NCBI RefSeq assembly: GCF_030264275.1
Contig: NZ_CP127165.1
Span: forward strand, 1,848,001-1,912,000
Source: Marivivens sp. LCG002
GTDB lineage: Bacteria > Pseudomonadota > Alphaproteobacteria > Rhodobacterales > Rhodobacteraceae
Length of the DNA stretch: 64,000 bases
Direction of reading: 5' to 3'
Below the pieces are notes generated by a model. The model was given only the letters and a program-made list of their open reading frames with translations, ran no database searches and was not told the DNA's origin. The translations under genes and the position numbers were made by a program. Each line of letters begins with the position of its first letter. Position 1 is the first letter of the stretch. This document shows positions 35,395 to 45,634 of the stretch, piece after piece.

Positions 35395-35889
35395 ATGCCC
35401 TACGAATGGCTTGAAACCCAGAACGAAGACGGCCGCCGCGCAAAGGAACTCCACCTTTGGCCCTATCGGTCTTTGCCGAAAAAAGGCTTCGTCTGGTTTG
35501 TCGGCGGCACGATCGTCACCATCTCTGTGCCGCTCTTTGCCGTGATCGGAACTGCGGTGCTTTGGGGGCTGTTGCCGTTTCTCGCTCTCGCTGTCTGGGC
35601 GCTCTGGGCCGCGCTCAACCGAAGCTACCGTGACGGTGAAATCCTTGAAGAGCTTGTGATCCGGAGCGAAACGGTCAATCTCACGCGCCATGATCCCAAT
35701 GGACGCAAACGCGATTGGGAGGCCAACCCCTATTGGATCAGGGTCGAAATGCACCCCAAAGGCGGTCCCGTAGAAAACTATCTCACTCTGAGTGGCGGCG
35801 CGCGTGTCGTCGAGATCGGCGCATTCCTTACGCCGCCTGAACGCCAACAGCTATATGGCGAATTGATCGACGCAATCAAATCCGCATGA
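35395..35889 (+). CDS. DUF2244 integral membrane protein
   Basis: A 164-residue protein with two central hydrophobic segments (about residues 30-75) and a C-terminal region typical of DUF2244 (PYWIRVEMHP, GARVVEIGAFLTPPERQQL). Members are often encoded near cytochrome oxidase genes, as here near ctaD, which hints at a role in oxidase biogenesis (inference). Bidirectional terminator follows at 35891-35921. Confidence 0.85.
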   Translation: MPYEWLETQNEDGRRAKELHLWPYRSLPKKGFVWFVGGTIVTISVPLFAVIGTAVLWGLLPFLALAVWALWAALNRSYRDGEILEELVIRSETVNLTRHDPNGRKRDWEANPYWIRVEMHPKGGPVENYLTLSGGARVVEIGAFLTPPERQQLYGELIDAIKSA

Positions 35890-35890
35890 A

Positions 35891-35921
35891 AAAGGCCGCC
35901 CCATCGAGGCGGCCTTTGATT
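35891..35921. terminator. Bidirectional terminator between DUF2244 and YqeY genes
   Basis: AAAGGCCGCC (35891-35900) and GGCGGCCTTT (35908-35917) form a 10-bp stem with a 7-nt loop between two convergent genes; T-rich sequence follows on both sides. Confidence 0.88.
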
Positions 35922-35938
35922 TTTCATGGAGCTGGGGT

Positions 35939-36397
35939 TTAGCCGAGCTTGGCCTTCACCATCGGTCCCACGGCGCCAAAGTCCATTTGGCCCGTGTATT
36001 TGTCCTTGAGAGCCCCCATCACTTTGCCCATGTCCCGAATAGATTCGGCACCGGTCGAAGCAATGGCCTCGTCGATGGCGGCGGCTGTTTCCTCGGCATC
36101 GAGCTGACGGGGAAGGAAATCCTCGATCACCCGAATTTCAGCGAGTTCTTTTTCAGCAAGCTCGAGACGGCCGCCTTCTTCATATTGGCGGGCACTTTCC
36201 TGACGCTGTTTGACCATCTTTCCAAGAATGGCGAGAACAACATCATCCCCAATCTCGTTTTCATCGCCATCACCGCGGGCCGAGATTTCACGGTCCTTGA
36301 TAGCGGCATTGATCAAACGGAGGGTCGAAAGGCGGTCGGCATCTTTGGCCTTCATCGCCTCTTTGAGGCTGGCACTGATGCGGCTGCGCATATCCAT
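35939..36397 (-). CDS. GatB/YqeY domain protein
   Basis: A 152-residue YqeY protein (RISASLKEAMKAKDADRLSTLRLI ... DMGKVMGALKDKYTGQMDFGAVGPMVKAKL), resembling the tRNA-binding tail of GatB; proposed to act on tRNA-dependent amidation or RNA binding, unproven. ATG 36397 has AAGGA upstream; an in-frame extension to 36520 reaches into the carA promoter region. It is divergent from carA, a common pair in this group. Confidence 0.9.
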   Translation of the reverse strand: MDMRSRISASLKEAMKAKDADRLSTLRLINAAIKDREISARGDGDENEIGDDVVLAILGKMVKQRQESARQYEEGGRLELAEKELAEIRVIEDFLPRQLDAEETAAAIDEAIASTGAESIRDMGKVMGALKDKYTGQMDFGAVGPMVKAKLG

Positions 36398-36561
36398 ATA
36401 TCTGTCCTTGTTGGGAGCGATAACACGAGGCACGTCATACCCCGAAGCACAGTCCCTTTCAACCATTCGCGGCGCAGCGTCACTTTGGGTCAAACTTGCC
36501 TTGACCGCGGCCTGTCTCACCCTTAGTTACGCGGCTGTTTAACCACTTGGGAGTCGTTGCC

Positions 36562-37722
36562 ATGCCGAACAGCATTCAGGAAAAACCGACCGCTTGTATC
36601 GCACTTGCGGATGGAACCCTTTTCTATGGCAAAGGCTTCGGCGCAACGGGCCAGACCGAGGCAGAACTCTGCTTTAACACCGCGATGACGGGCTATCAGG
36701 AAATCATGACCGACCCCTCATACGCGGGTCAGGTCGTAACCTTCACCTTCCCCCATATCGGCAACACCGGTGTAACCCCCGAGGATGACGAGACGGGCGA
36801 TCCTGTTGCCGCCGGCATGGTGGTCAAATGGGACCCGACCGAGCCGTCCAACTGGCGCTCGACCGAAGAGCTCACTGCTTGGCTCGCCAAGCGTGGCCGC
36901 ATCGGTGTCGGCGGCATCGACACCCGCCGCCTCACTCGTGCGATCCGTCAGCAAGGTGCTCCGCACGTCGCCATCGCGCATGACCCCGAAGGCAACTTCG
37001 ACGTAGAAAAGCTCGTCGCCGCTGCCCGCGGTTTCAAGGGCCTTGTCGGTCTCGATCTTGCCAAGGACGTCACCTGCGCCCAGTCCTACAAGTGGGACGA
37101 AAAGCGTTGGGCATGGCCCGAAGGCTATACCGCCATCGAAAACCCGAAATACAAGGTTGTCGCCGTGGACTTTGGTGCCAAGCGCAACATTCTGCGCTGC
37201 CTTGCTTCGGTCGGCTGTGATGTGACCGTTCTTCCTGCAACTGCGACGGTCGAAGACGTGCTCGCCCACAATCCCGATGGCGTCTTCCTCTCGAACGGCC
37301 CCGGTGATCCGGCGGCAACCGGCGAATATGCAGTTCCGATGATCAAGGGCGTGCTCGACAAGACCAACCTTCCCGTCTTCGGGATCTGCCTTGGACACCA
37401 GATGCTCGCTCTCGCGCTCGGTGCAAAGACGATCAAGATGAACCACGGCCACCACGGGGCCAACCACCCCGTGAAGGACAAAGAAACCGGCAAGGTCGAA
37501 ATCACCTCGATGAACCACGGCTTCACCGTGGACAGCCAGACCCTTCCTGATGGCGTGATGGAAACGCACGTTTCGCTCTTTGACGGGTCGAACTGCGGTA
37601 TCCGTATGACCGATCGTCCCGTTTTCTCGGTGCAATACCACCCTGAAGCCTCGCCCGGTCCGATGGACAGCTTCTATCTCTTCGAGCGTTTCGCCGAAGC
37701 CATGGAAGCCCGCAAAGCATAA
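36562..37722 (+). CDS. carA: Carbamoyl-phosphate synthase small subunit
   Basis: A 386-residue glutaminase subunit supplying ammonia to CarB for arginine and pyrimidine synthesis. The class I amidotransferase domain in the C-terminal half carries the nucleophile in GICLGHQML and the His/Glu pair in YHPEASPGP. ATG 36562 follows GGGAG; ATG 36547 is less likely. carB is not adjacent. Confidence 0.96.
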   Translation: MPNSIQEKPTACIALADGTLFYGKGFGATGQTEAELCFNTAMTGYQEIMTDPSYAGQVVTFTFPHIGNTGVTPEDDETGDPVAAGMVVKWDPTEPSNWRSTEELTAWLAKRGRIGVGGIDTRRLTRAIRQQGAPHVAIAHDPEGNFDVEKLVAAARGFKGLVGLDLAKDVTCAQSYKWDEKRWAWPEGYTAIENPKYKVVAVDFGAKRNILRCLASVGCDVTVLPATATVEDVLAHNPDGVFLSNGPGDPAATGEYAVPMIKGVLDKTNLPVFGICLGHQMLALALGAKTIKMNHGHHGANHPVKDKETGKVEITSMNHGFTVDSQTLPDGVMETHVSLFDGSNCGIRMTDRPVFSVQYHPEASPGPMDSFYLFERFAEAMEARKA

Positions 37723-37741
37723 ACGGCCAAGGCCCTGATTT

Positions 37742-37766
37742 CCGATGCCCCAAGTCGGGGCATCGG
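37742..37766 (+). terminator. Terminator-like hairpin after carA
   Basis: CCGATGCCCC (37742-37751) and GGGGCATCGG (37757-37766) form a perfect 10-bp stem with a 5-nt loop, 20 bp past the carA stop. There is no T-run behind it, so it may stabilise the mRNA end or rely on Rho. Confidence 0.55.
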
Positions 37767-37827
37767 CCATTAACCTCCCTTTAAGTCCCCGCCTCTATCT
37801 TAATCTTCGATAGCTCGGAGACCGCGC

Positions 37828-39669
37828 ATGGGGGCAGAACGCCGCTTAGAAGTCGTGCATACGTCGGCCCGTCTCGCCTCAAGCGATATCGGGTGGAGCC
37901 TTGTTGCGCGCGGCCTTGCTTCTGATCAGCGTGTTGCCGAAACCGAGAGGTCGTTGCGACGGCATCAGATCGGAATTGTTGACGGACTTCGTAAGGCTCT
38001 GCGTCTGTGCGCGCGCGATGTCGCGGACCTTCAGGCCGAGCTTCACGACACCGGCACCATCGACCCCTTGCGTCACCCCCCCGATCCACGGCTTGTGCAT
38101 CAATACGGTGCGCTTCTTGCCCTCCACCAAAGCGTTCTCCCGTGGAGACGGATGGGGGACGGGATCATCGTTTTGACAAGCCATCCCGAGGACATGAACA
38201 ACCACCTCCCCGCGCTCCAAGAGCAGTTCGGCGATATCCGCATCGCCGTTTGTGCGCAGGACGACCTCGAGGCGGCGGTTGCGCACGTTGCCAAAGGCAA
38301 ACTCGTCGCGGCGGCAGAAACCCTCACACCTCTGGCGCATAGCGTAAGACCTTGGGCCGATCGCGCTTTTGCTTATGGAGCGCTGACGCTCCTTGCCGGC
38401 TACATCGCATATCATTTCGCGCTGACACCGCTGCTCTACATTCTCTTTGCCATCGCACTCACCAGCTTTCTCGCGATCCAGACCCTGCGCGTGATCGCGG
38501 GGATATCGGCCCTCAGAAAACCACCTGATACGCACAACTCGGTCACGCCGCATCGCTATCCAATCGTGTCGATCCTCGTGCCGCTCTACCGTGAAAAGGC
38601 AATTGCAGCGGCTTTGCTGGATCGCCTTGGGCGGCTCGAGTATCCGCTCGAACTTCTCGACGTCTGCCTTCTGCTCGAAGACAACGATACTCTCACGAAA
38701 GTCGCGCTCGAGGCTGCGAATATCCCCCGCTGGATGCGGCAGATCACTGTCCCCAAAGGCACGCTACGAACGAAGCCCCGCGCGTTGAACTATGGCCTGA
38801 AATTCACCAAGGGATCGATCATCGGCGTCTATGATGCCGAAGACGCCCCCGCGCCTGACCAAATCCGCAAAATCGTCTATGCCTTTGCCGCGCGCAGCGA
38901 GAAAGTTGCCTGCCTTCAAGGTGTTCTCGACTTCTATAATGCCGAGCAAAACTTTATCTCGCGCCAATTCACCATCGAATATGCCACTTGGTTTCGGATG
39001 ATCCTTCCGGGTCTCGAGCGACTTGGGCTGGTGCTACCGCTCGGGGGCACCACACTTTTCTTTCGCCGCCACGTGCTCGAGGCGCTCGGTGGGTGGGATG
39101 CCCACAACGTGACCGAGGATGCGGACCTCGGGATCAGACTGGCGCGGCATGGCTACCGCACCGAACTTATCCCCACTGTCACGCTAGAAGAGGCGAACTG
39201 CCAAAGTCTTCCTTGGGTCAAGCAACGTTCCCGTTGGCTCAAGGGCTATGCGATGACCTATGGCGCCCATATGCGAAACCCGAGGAGGCTTTTGCAGGAC
39301 CTCGGGTTCAAGAAATTCTGGGGGGTTCAGGTGCTGTTCTTAGGCACCCTTTGCCAATTCGCCCTTGCCCCTTTGATGTGGAGCTTTTGGGGCATGGCCA
39401 TAGGGCTGCCGCATCCTTTGGACCCGATCATGCCGCATTGGGGCGCATGGGTGATCGGAACCTTCTTTCTCGGGTTCGAGGTCGCGAACATCACCCTTGC
39501 AGCCATGACACTCGCAAGGTGCGGCAAGCGGAACCTTATTCGCTGGGCCCCGCTCGGATTGCTCTATTTCCCGCTCGCCACGGCTGCGATGTATAAGGCG
39601 CTTTGGGAGGTGTTCTTCCATCCTTTTTACTGGGACAAGACCGAACACGGGATCTTCAAGTCGCCCTAA
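37828..39669 (+). CDS. Family 2 glycosyltransferase with MshEN-like N-terminal domain
   Basis: A 613-residue protein. Residues ~20-170 resemble the N-terminal GspE/MshEN domain of type II secretion ATPases: DIGWSLVARGLASDQRVAET fits the first c-di-GMP-binding repeat pattern, and DGIIVLTSHPEDM fits its later half. Two helices follow (about 180-225), then a processive GT2 domain with EDND, YDAEDAP, TEDADLG and QRSRW (Q466-W470), then four C-terminal helices. It probably makes an exopolysaccharide at the inner membrane. The donor sugar is unknown, and no bcsB-type or export gene is adjacent. It converges with a GntR gene, overlapping 4 bp. Confidence 0.82.
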   Translation: MGAERRLEVVHTSARLASSDIGWSLVARGLASDQRVAETERSLRRHQIGIVDGLRKALRLCARDVADLQAELHDTGTIDPLRHPPDPRLVHQYGALLALHQSVLPWRRMGDGIIVLTSHPEDMNNHLPALQEQFGDIRIAVCAQDDLEAAVAHVAKGKLVAAAETLTPLAHSVRPWADRAFAYGALTLLAGYIAYHFALTPLLYILFAIALTSFLAIQTLRVIAGISALRKPPDTHNSVTPHRYPIVSILVPLYREKAIAAALLDRLGRLEYPLELLDVCLLLEDNDTLTKVALEAANIPRWMRQITVPKGTLRTKPRALNYGLKFTKGSIIGVYDAEDAPAPDQIRKIVYAFAARSEKVACLQGVLDFYNAEQNFISRQFTIEYATWFRMILPGLERLGLVLPLGGTTLFFRRHVLEALGGWDAHNVTEDADLGIRLARHGYRTELIPTVTLEEANCQSLPWVKQRSRWLKGYAMTYGAHMRNPRRLLQDLGFKKFWGVQVLFLGTLCQFALAPLMWSFWGMAIGLPHPLDPIMPHWGAWVIGTFFLGFEVANITLAAMTLARCGKRNLIRWAPLGLLYFPLATAAMYKALWEVFFHPFYWDKTEHGIFKSP

Positions 39670-40319
39670 CCTTTGCGTTCGACCTCGGCGGCATCAAGCC
39701 TGAGACGGGTGACAAAGGCCTTGGAGATATGATCGCGCAGCGCCCGATCTGCCGCATCCCCGTCACCCGCTTCGATAGCATCCACGATTGCGGCATGTTC
39801 GGCCAAAGCCACTTCGCCGCGCCCCTCTGCCGCAAGCGAGGTCGTCGCGAGAAGCGCCATCGAGCGGTGCACAAGATCAAGCTGCTGCACAAGAAAGCGG
39901 TTGTGCGAGGCCAGATGGATTTGCTTGTGGAACCGCTTGTTCGCGCGGCTCATCGCGGAAGGGTCCCCAAGGAGCGCCTTATCTGCTTCGAGCATATCGC
40001 GCAGAACCCGAATTTCTTCGGGCGTTGCATGCCGCGCGGCAAGGCGGGCTGCCAATCCCTCGAGCTCGCCGCGCACAACGTAGAGCTCGGCCATTTGGGT
40101 GTGATCCAGAGAGGCGACAATAAGTGACCGACCGTCACGGGTCAGGAGCGACTGGGTTTCAAGCCGTTGCAATGCCTCGCGGATCGGCGTGCGCGAAACA
40201 CCGAAACGGTCGGCCAGATCACTTTCGACCAATCTATCGCCGGGTTTGTAAATGTGGCTGTCGATGGCCTCGAGAATGAGGGCGTAGGCATCTTTTTGCG
40301 GAGACTTTTGATCGGCCAT
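39666..40319 (-). CDS. GntR-family transcriptional regulator, FadR/FCD subfamily
   Basis: A 217-residue regulator. The winged helix (about residues 10-75) carries the GntR signature VESDLADRFGVSRTPIREALQRLE. The C-terminal helical FCD domain includes FHKQIHLASHN and HISKAF, positions that usually hold metal-binding histidines. Its stop overlaps the glycosyltransferase stop. It is divergent from a nucleotidase gene 103 bp away. Effector unknown; carboxylic acids are common for the subfamily. Confidence 0.9.
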   Translation of the reverse strand: MADQKSPQKDAYALILEAIDSHIYKPGDRLVESDLADRFGVSRTPIREALQRLETQSLLTRDGRSLIVASLDHTQMAELYVVRGELEGLAARLAARHATPEEIRVLRDMLEADKALLGDPSAMSRANKRFHKQIHLASHNRFLVQQLDLVHRSMALLATTSLAAEGRGEVALAEHAAIVDAIEAGDGDAADRALRDHISKAFVTRLRLDAAEVERKG

Positions 40320-40421
40320 TGTTCTGCTCTGTATTGATGTCGGAAAAGACTACACTTTCGAACGCAAAGGTTTCAAGCGGTTCATATTGCGACAGATGCG
40401 ACAAGAGCGTAGGATTTCCCT

Positions 40422-41069
40422 ATGGTTGCTGCATCGTTTTCTCATGTAAAAGTCTGGGTTTTTGACCTCGACAATACGCTTTATCACCCCTCGGTCCGTC
40501 TCTTCGACCAGATCGAAGTGCGGATGACGAATTACGTTTCTTCGCTTTTGAACATTTCGAAGGAAGAGGCAGACCACCTGCGCGGGCATTACTGGAAGCA
40601 ATACGGCACTACCCTCGCCGGTCTCATGCGCGAGCACGAGATCGAACCGATGGCCTATCTCGAAGATGTGCACGACATCGACTTTTCGAACCTAAGCCCC
40701 GATCCTCTCTTGGCCGAACGGATCGCGCGCCTGCCTGGGCGCAAGATCGTCTACACCAACGGCAGCATGCCCTATGCGCTCAATGTGCTTGAAGCACGCG
40801 GCCTTAGAGACGTGTTCAGCGCAGTCTACGGTGTCGAACACGCAGGCTTTCGTCCCAAGCCCGAACAGGCAGCCTTCGAAGCGGTCTTTGCGCTTGACGG
40901 CATCGCACCCGAAGAGGGCGCCATGTTCGAGGATGACATCCGTAACCTGATGGCCCCGCATGCGATGGGAATGCGCACGGTGCTTGTCGGCCCAGACTTT
41001 CCGCAAGATGTCGACCACATCCATCACCACACCCGCGATCTCTCTGATTTTCTGTCGCACCTAGGGTAA
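40422..41069 (+). CDS. HAD-family pyrimidine 5'-nucleotidase
   Basis: A 215-residue haloacid dehalogenase-like phosphatase. Motif I is FDLDNTLY with the nucleophilic Asp, motif II is YTNGS, the motif III lysine is in RPKPEQAAF, and motif IV is FEDDIRN. This pattern matches the SDT1/YjjG-like pyrimidine nucleotidases. It removes phosphate from UMP/CMP-type substrates (family inference). A ubiquinone-type hydroxylase follows 41 bp downstream. Confidence 0.9.
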   Translation: MVAASFSHVKVWVFDLDNTLYHPSVRLFDQIEVRMTNYVSSLLNISKEEADHLRGHYWKQYGTTLAGLMREHEIEPMAYLEDVHDIDFSNLSPDPLLAERIARLPGRKIVYTNGSMPYALNVLEARGLRDVFSAVYGVEHAGFRPKPEQAAFEAVFALDGIAPEEGAMFEDDIRNLMAPHAMGMRTVLVGPDFPQDVDHIHHHTRDLSDFLSHLG

Positions 41070-41110
41070 CGCCCCTTTCCGTGCGCCGCCCCGAGGTCTA
41101 AGTCTAGCTC

Positions 41111-42310
41111 ATGGATAGACTCGAGACAGATATCGTAATCGCAGGCGGCGGCGTTGCCGGTCTTGCTTGTGCGGCCGCTTTTGGCTCGGCAGGGTTCAAT
41201 GTGATCTGCGTTGATCCTGCGCCACCTGTGACAGACAAGGCGCTTGAAGGTGCAGACCACCGCACCACCGCCTTCTTCCAAGGCTCGCGCCGTTTTCTCG
41301 ACGAGGCAGGTATCTGGAGCAGGCTCGAAGCCCATGCCGCAGCTTTGCAGGTCATGCGCATTGTCGATGCGGGCGGCGAGATCGCTGAGCCGCGCGTCGT
41401 CAAAGACTTTGATGCGGCGGATATCTCGGACCTCCCCTTTGGCTGGAACCTTCCCAATTGGCTTTTGCGGCGCGAGATGGTGGCCCGTCTTGCCGAGCTC
41501 CCCAATGTCGATTTCCGCGCGGGCACGGGATTTGCCCATATGGTAACACGCACGGGTGAAGCGTTGGTCACGCTGAGCGATGGCACCGCGGTCAGGGCCA
41601 AACTTGTCATCGGTGCCGACGGCCGCAATTCGGCCGTGCGACAGGCGGTTGGCATCGACGCCAAAACAACACGTTACGGCCAAAAAGCTGTGGTTTTTGC
41701 GGTCACCCACCCGCACCCGCACAATAACGTATCGACAGAAGTGCACCGCTCGGGCGGCCCTTTCACGCTTGTGCCGCTTCCCAATCACGATGGAAAACCT
41801 TGCTCCGCAGTTGTCTGGATGGAACATGGTCCCGAAACGCTTCGACTGGCCGCACTTGACGCAGAAACATTTAGCGCCGAAGCAACCGAACGCTCGGCGG
41901 GGGTCTATGGCCCGCTTGCTCTTGTCGGGCAACGACAGGTCTGGCCGATCATCAGCCAAGTTGCCGATCGTCTTACCGCAGAACGGACCGCTCTTGTGGC
42001 CGAGGCCGCCCATGTCGTCCCGCCAATCGGGGCGCAGGGTCTCAATATGTCCGTGGGCGATATGTCATATCTTCTCGATCTCGCCAAAGCCCGCCCTGAG
42101 GGCCTTGGCGACGCCAAAATGCTCGCCGATTATGAACGCCGCCGCCATCCCGAAATTGTGCTCCGAGTGCGGGGGGTGGACGCTCTCAATCGTGCTTCCA
42201 TCGCAGGGGGGCAAGTTCTGCGCGATGCACGTGCAAAGGGGCTCGAAACGCTTTATGGCTTCGAACCCCTTAGAAAGACGCTGATGCAGCTTGGACTTGG
42301 CGCGCGCTGA
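41111..42310 (+). CDS. UbiH/UbiF/COQ6-family FAD-dependent hydroxylase
   Basis: A 399-residue class A flavin monooxygenase. The FAD motifs are IAGGGVAGLACAAAF at the N-terminus, the GADGRNSAVRQ DG motif in the middle, and GAQGLNMSVGD near residue 310. Such enzymes hydroxylate the ubiquinone ring. Which ring position is unknown, because alphaproteobacterial members have relaxed regioselectivity. Its stop is immediately next to the stop of the convergent aminotransferase, with no gap. Confidence 0.9.
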   Translation: MDRLETDIVIAGGGVAGLACAAAFGSAGFNVICVDPAPPVTDKALEGADHRTTAFFQGSRRFLDEAGIWSRLEAHAAALQVMRIVDAGGEIAEPRVVKDFDAADISDLPFGWNLPNWLLRREMVARLAELPNVDFRAGTGFAHMVTRTGEALVTLSDGTAVRAKLVIGADGRNSAVRQAVGIDAKTTRYGQKAVVFAVTHPHPHNNVSTEVHRSGGPFTLVPLPNHDGKPCSAVVWMEHGPETLRLAALDAETFSAEATERSAGVYGPLALVGQRQVWPIISQVADRLTAERTALVAEAAHVVPPIGAQGLNMSVGDMSYLLDLAKARPEGLGDAKMLADYERRRHPEIVLRVRGVDALNRASIAGGQVLRDARAKGLETLYGFEPLRKTLMQLGLGAR

Positions 42311-43432
42311 TCAGATCACCTGATCAACGACGCCTTTGAGCCGTGCCAAGGTCGCAGGCACGTCATAAAGCTTGTCGAGACCGAAAAGCCCCAGCCGGAA
42401 GGTGCGGAAATCTGCTGGCTCGTCGCATTGGAGCGGCACACCTGCTGCGATCTGCATTCCCAAAGCCGCGAACTTCTTGCCGTTCTGGATGTCGGGATCA
42501 TCGGTGTAGCTGACGACAACGCCCGGCGCTCCAAAGCCATCGGCCGCAACCGATTTGACGCCCTTGTCCTTGAGCATGGCACGCACGCCGTTGCCCAATG
42601 CCCATTGTGCTTGGCGTAACTTTTCAAAGCCATATTCACGCGTCTCGGCCATCGTATCGCGAAACGCACGAAGGCTATCGGTCGGCATAGTCGCATGATA
42701 GGCGTGGCCACCGTTCTCATAGGCCTCCATGATCGTGGACCATTTCTTGAGATCGATGGCAAATGAATTGGAGATCGTCGTCTCCAGACGCGCCTTGGCC
42801 CGCTCGGACATCATCACAAGCCCCGCCGACGGGGTCGAGGACCAGCCCTTTTGCGGCGCAGAGATAAGAACATCAACGCCCGTCGACTTCATATCCACCC
42901 AAGCACATCCCGAGGCGATACAATCGAGCACCAACAGAGCGCCGACCTCATGTGCGGCGTCGGCGAGCGCGGTGATGTAATCGTCGGGCAGAATGATGCC
43001 CGCGCTCGTCTCCACATGCGGCGCGAAAACCACATCAGGCTTTGCCTCGCGGATGGCAGCCGTCACCTCGGCAATCGGAGCGGGCGCAAAGGGTGCGCGG
43101 GTATCGTTTCCCGTCTGCCGCGCTTTAAACACCGTGGTCTGTGCGGTGAACTTGCCTGCATCAAAAATCTGGGTCCAACGATAGGAAAACCAGCCGTTCC
43201 GCACGATCAAAGCGTGGGCGTCGGTGCCGAATTGGCGCGCGACCGCTTCCATTCCATAGGTTCCACCCCCTGGAACAATGGCGATATGATCGGCGCTATA
43301 AACCTCTTTGAGCATCGAAGAGATGTCACGCATGACGCCTTGGAAGGCCGCCGACATGTGGTTGAGTGAGCGATCGGTAAAAACGACCGAGAATTCCATA
43401 AGACCATCGGGGTCTACGGGACTATGTGTCAT
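42311..43432 (-). CDS. Class V aminotransferase (serine-pyruvate/alanine-glyoxylate type)
   Basis: A 373-residue PLP enzyme. The Schiff-base lysine lies in SAPQKGWSSTP, with the cofactor Asp in LVLDCIASG and a GGGTYGMEAVAR phosphate-region loop. This fits alanine-glyoxylate or serine-pyruvate aminotransferases. ATG 43432 follows AGGAGG. It is the third gene on this strand after two Lrp/AsnC regulators (45-bp gap), implying amino-acid-responsive control. Confidence 0.88.
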   Translation of the reverse strand: MTHSPVDPDGLMEFSVVFTDRSLNHMSAAFQGVMRDISSMLKEVYSADHIAIVPGGGTYGMEAVARQFGTDAHALIVRNGWFSYRWTQIFDAGKFTAQTTVFKARQTGNDTRAPFAPAPIAEVTAAIREAKPDVVFAPHVETSAGIILPDDYITALADAAHEVGALLVLDCIASGCAWVDMKSTGVDVLISAPQKGWSSTPSAGLVMMSERAKARLETTISNSFAIDLKKWSTIMEAYENGGHAYHATMPTDSLRAFRDTMAETREYGFEKLRQAQWALGNGVRAMLKDKGVKSVAADGFGAPGVVVSYTDDPDIQNGKKFAALGMQIAAGVPLQCDEPADFRTFRLGLFGLDKLYDVPATLARLKGVVDQVI

Positions 43433-43477
43433 GAGTGCCTCCTGTTTGATCAGAAGGTAAGAGAGACATCGCCCCGA

Positions 43478-43933
43478 TTACAAGGGGCCAGGACGCCGCT
43501 CCTCGCTCAAGAGCACGTTCGCCTCGACATGCCCGACCCCTGGGAGCGTCATGATACGGCGACGCAGCACCCGTTCAAAATCGGCAATATCGGCAGCGAC
43601 CACGCGCAATCGGTAATCATAGAGCCCAAGGACATGCTCTACGGTTTGCACCTCTCTGATGGCCGACACGGCGCGTTCGAAATCTTCAAGGCTCGCACGT
43701 CCTTTGGCGGCAAGCTTAATCCCGAGGAAAACGGTAACACCGAATCCCAGTGCTTCGCTGTTGAGCACCAAACGGCGCGACGCAATCGCGCCTTCGTCCT
43801 CAAGCCGTTTGATCCGCCGCCATGTGGCAGGTTGGCTCAGGTCGAGTTTGCGCGCCAAATGGCTTGCGGTCTGGGTTGCGTCCTGCGACAGCGCCCGAAG
43901 GATTTTGCGGTCGATCTCGTCAAGCTCGATCAT
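43478..43933 (-). CDS. Lrp/AsnC-family transcriptional regulator (second of a pair)
   Basis: A 151-residue regulator. An AsnC-type helix-turn-helix at about residues 1-60 (LDEIDRKILRALSQDATQTASHLARKL) is followed by a RAM/AsnC effector domain. Its ATG overlaps the stop of the neighbouring Lrp gene by 4 bp. The two are clearly paralogous but diverged, so they may form a hetero-oligomer. A likely target is the aminotransferase just downstream, or ilvC divergent from the pair. Confidence 0.9.
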   Translation of the reverse strand: MIELDEIDRKILRALSQDATQTASHLARKLDLSQPATWRRIKRLEDEGAIASRRLVLNSEALGFGVTVFLGIKLAAKGRASLEDFERAVSAIREVQTVEHVLGLYDYRLRVVAADIADFERVLRRRIMTLPGVGHVEANVLLSEERRPGPL

Positions 43934-44385
43934 ATCGGGAGCACCTCTTCACGCTTGACCGAGGCAACCGTCATGAGGGCTTCGATATCGGCGATATGGG
44001 GAAGCGGGAGCACCTTGTTGCGCCAGATATTCTGCCAATGCGCAAGGTCGCGGGCGACGATATGAAGCCGCACGTCCACGCGCCCGAGGAATGTCTGGAT
44101 CTCGATAACTTCGGGCACCAATCGCGCCGCTTCAAGAAAATCGTCAAAGGCGCGTGGCGCGGCCTTGTCCAAAGTGATGCGCAAGGACACGGCAACCTCG
44201 AACCCCAAGGCTTTCCAATCGATGACCGCCTCCTGCCCGAGGATCACCCCATCCGCCCGCAATTTATCAAGCCTGCGCGTGGCGCGGCCGGTGGTCAGAG
44301 CGCAGCGCTCGGCAAGCTCGGGCACGGTCAGTGTCGGCTCGGCCTGCAATAGGCGGATAATGCGGCGGTCGGTGTCATCAAGCAT
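43930..44385 (-). CDS. Lrp/AsnC-family transcriptional regulator (first of a pair)
   Basis: A 151-residue regulator beginning LDDTDRRIIRLLQAEPTLTVPELAERC, a typical AsnC helix-turn-helix, with a RAM domain at about 75-145. I chose ATG 44385, because a longer frame to 44445 adds 20 hydrophobic residues unlike any Lrp N-terminus. It overlaps its partner by 4 bp and lies divergent from ilvC, 136 bp away, where an AT-rich stretch could hold Lrp sites. Confidence 0.88.
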   Translation of the reverse strand: MLDDTDRRIIRLLQAEPTLTVPELAERCALTTGRATRRLDKLRADGVILGQEAVIDWKALGFEVAVSLRITLDKAAPRAFDDFLEAARLVPEVIEIQTFLGRVDVRLHIVARDLAHWQNIWRNKVLPLPHIADIEALMTVASVKREEVLPI

Positions 44386-44497
44386 AAAATTACCGATAAT
44401 ACAGAAAACAGTGAATAACAACTTCACTATACACGAAAATTTCACCCGTTTTCTTATCGCGTTCCGTTAGCCGATGTGAAAATGTGCGCCTCAATAG

Positions 44498-45544
<1,047 letters not shown>

Positions 45545-45563
45545 TCGACCCGACTTTCGGTTC

Positions 45564-45594
45564 AAAGAGGCTCCTTCGGGGGCCTCTTTTCTTT
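45564..45594 (+). terminator. Intrinsic terminator of ilvC
   Basis: AAAGAGGC (45564-45571) pairs with GCCTCTTT (45582-45589), extended by TCC/GGG around a TTCG loop, and followed by TTTT. It lies 20 bp past the stop. Confidence 0.88.
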
Positions 45595-45634
45595 TCCACT
45601 AGACGATCTTTGGGCGTTTTGATCTAGAGACCCT

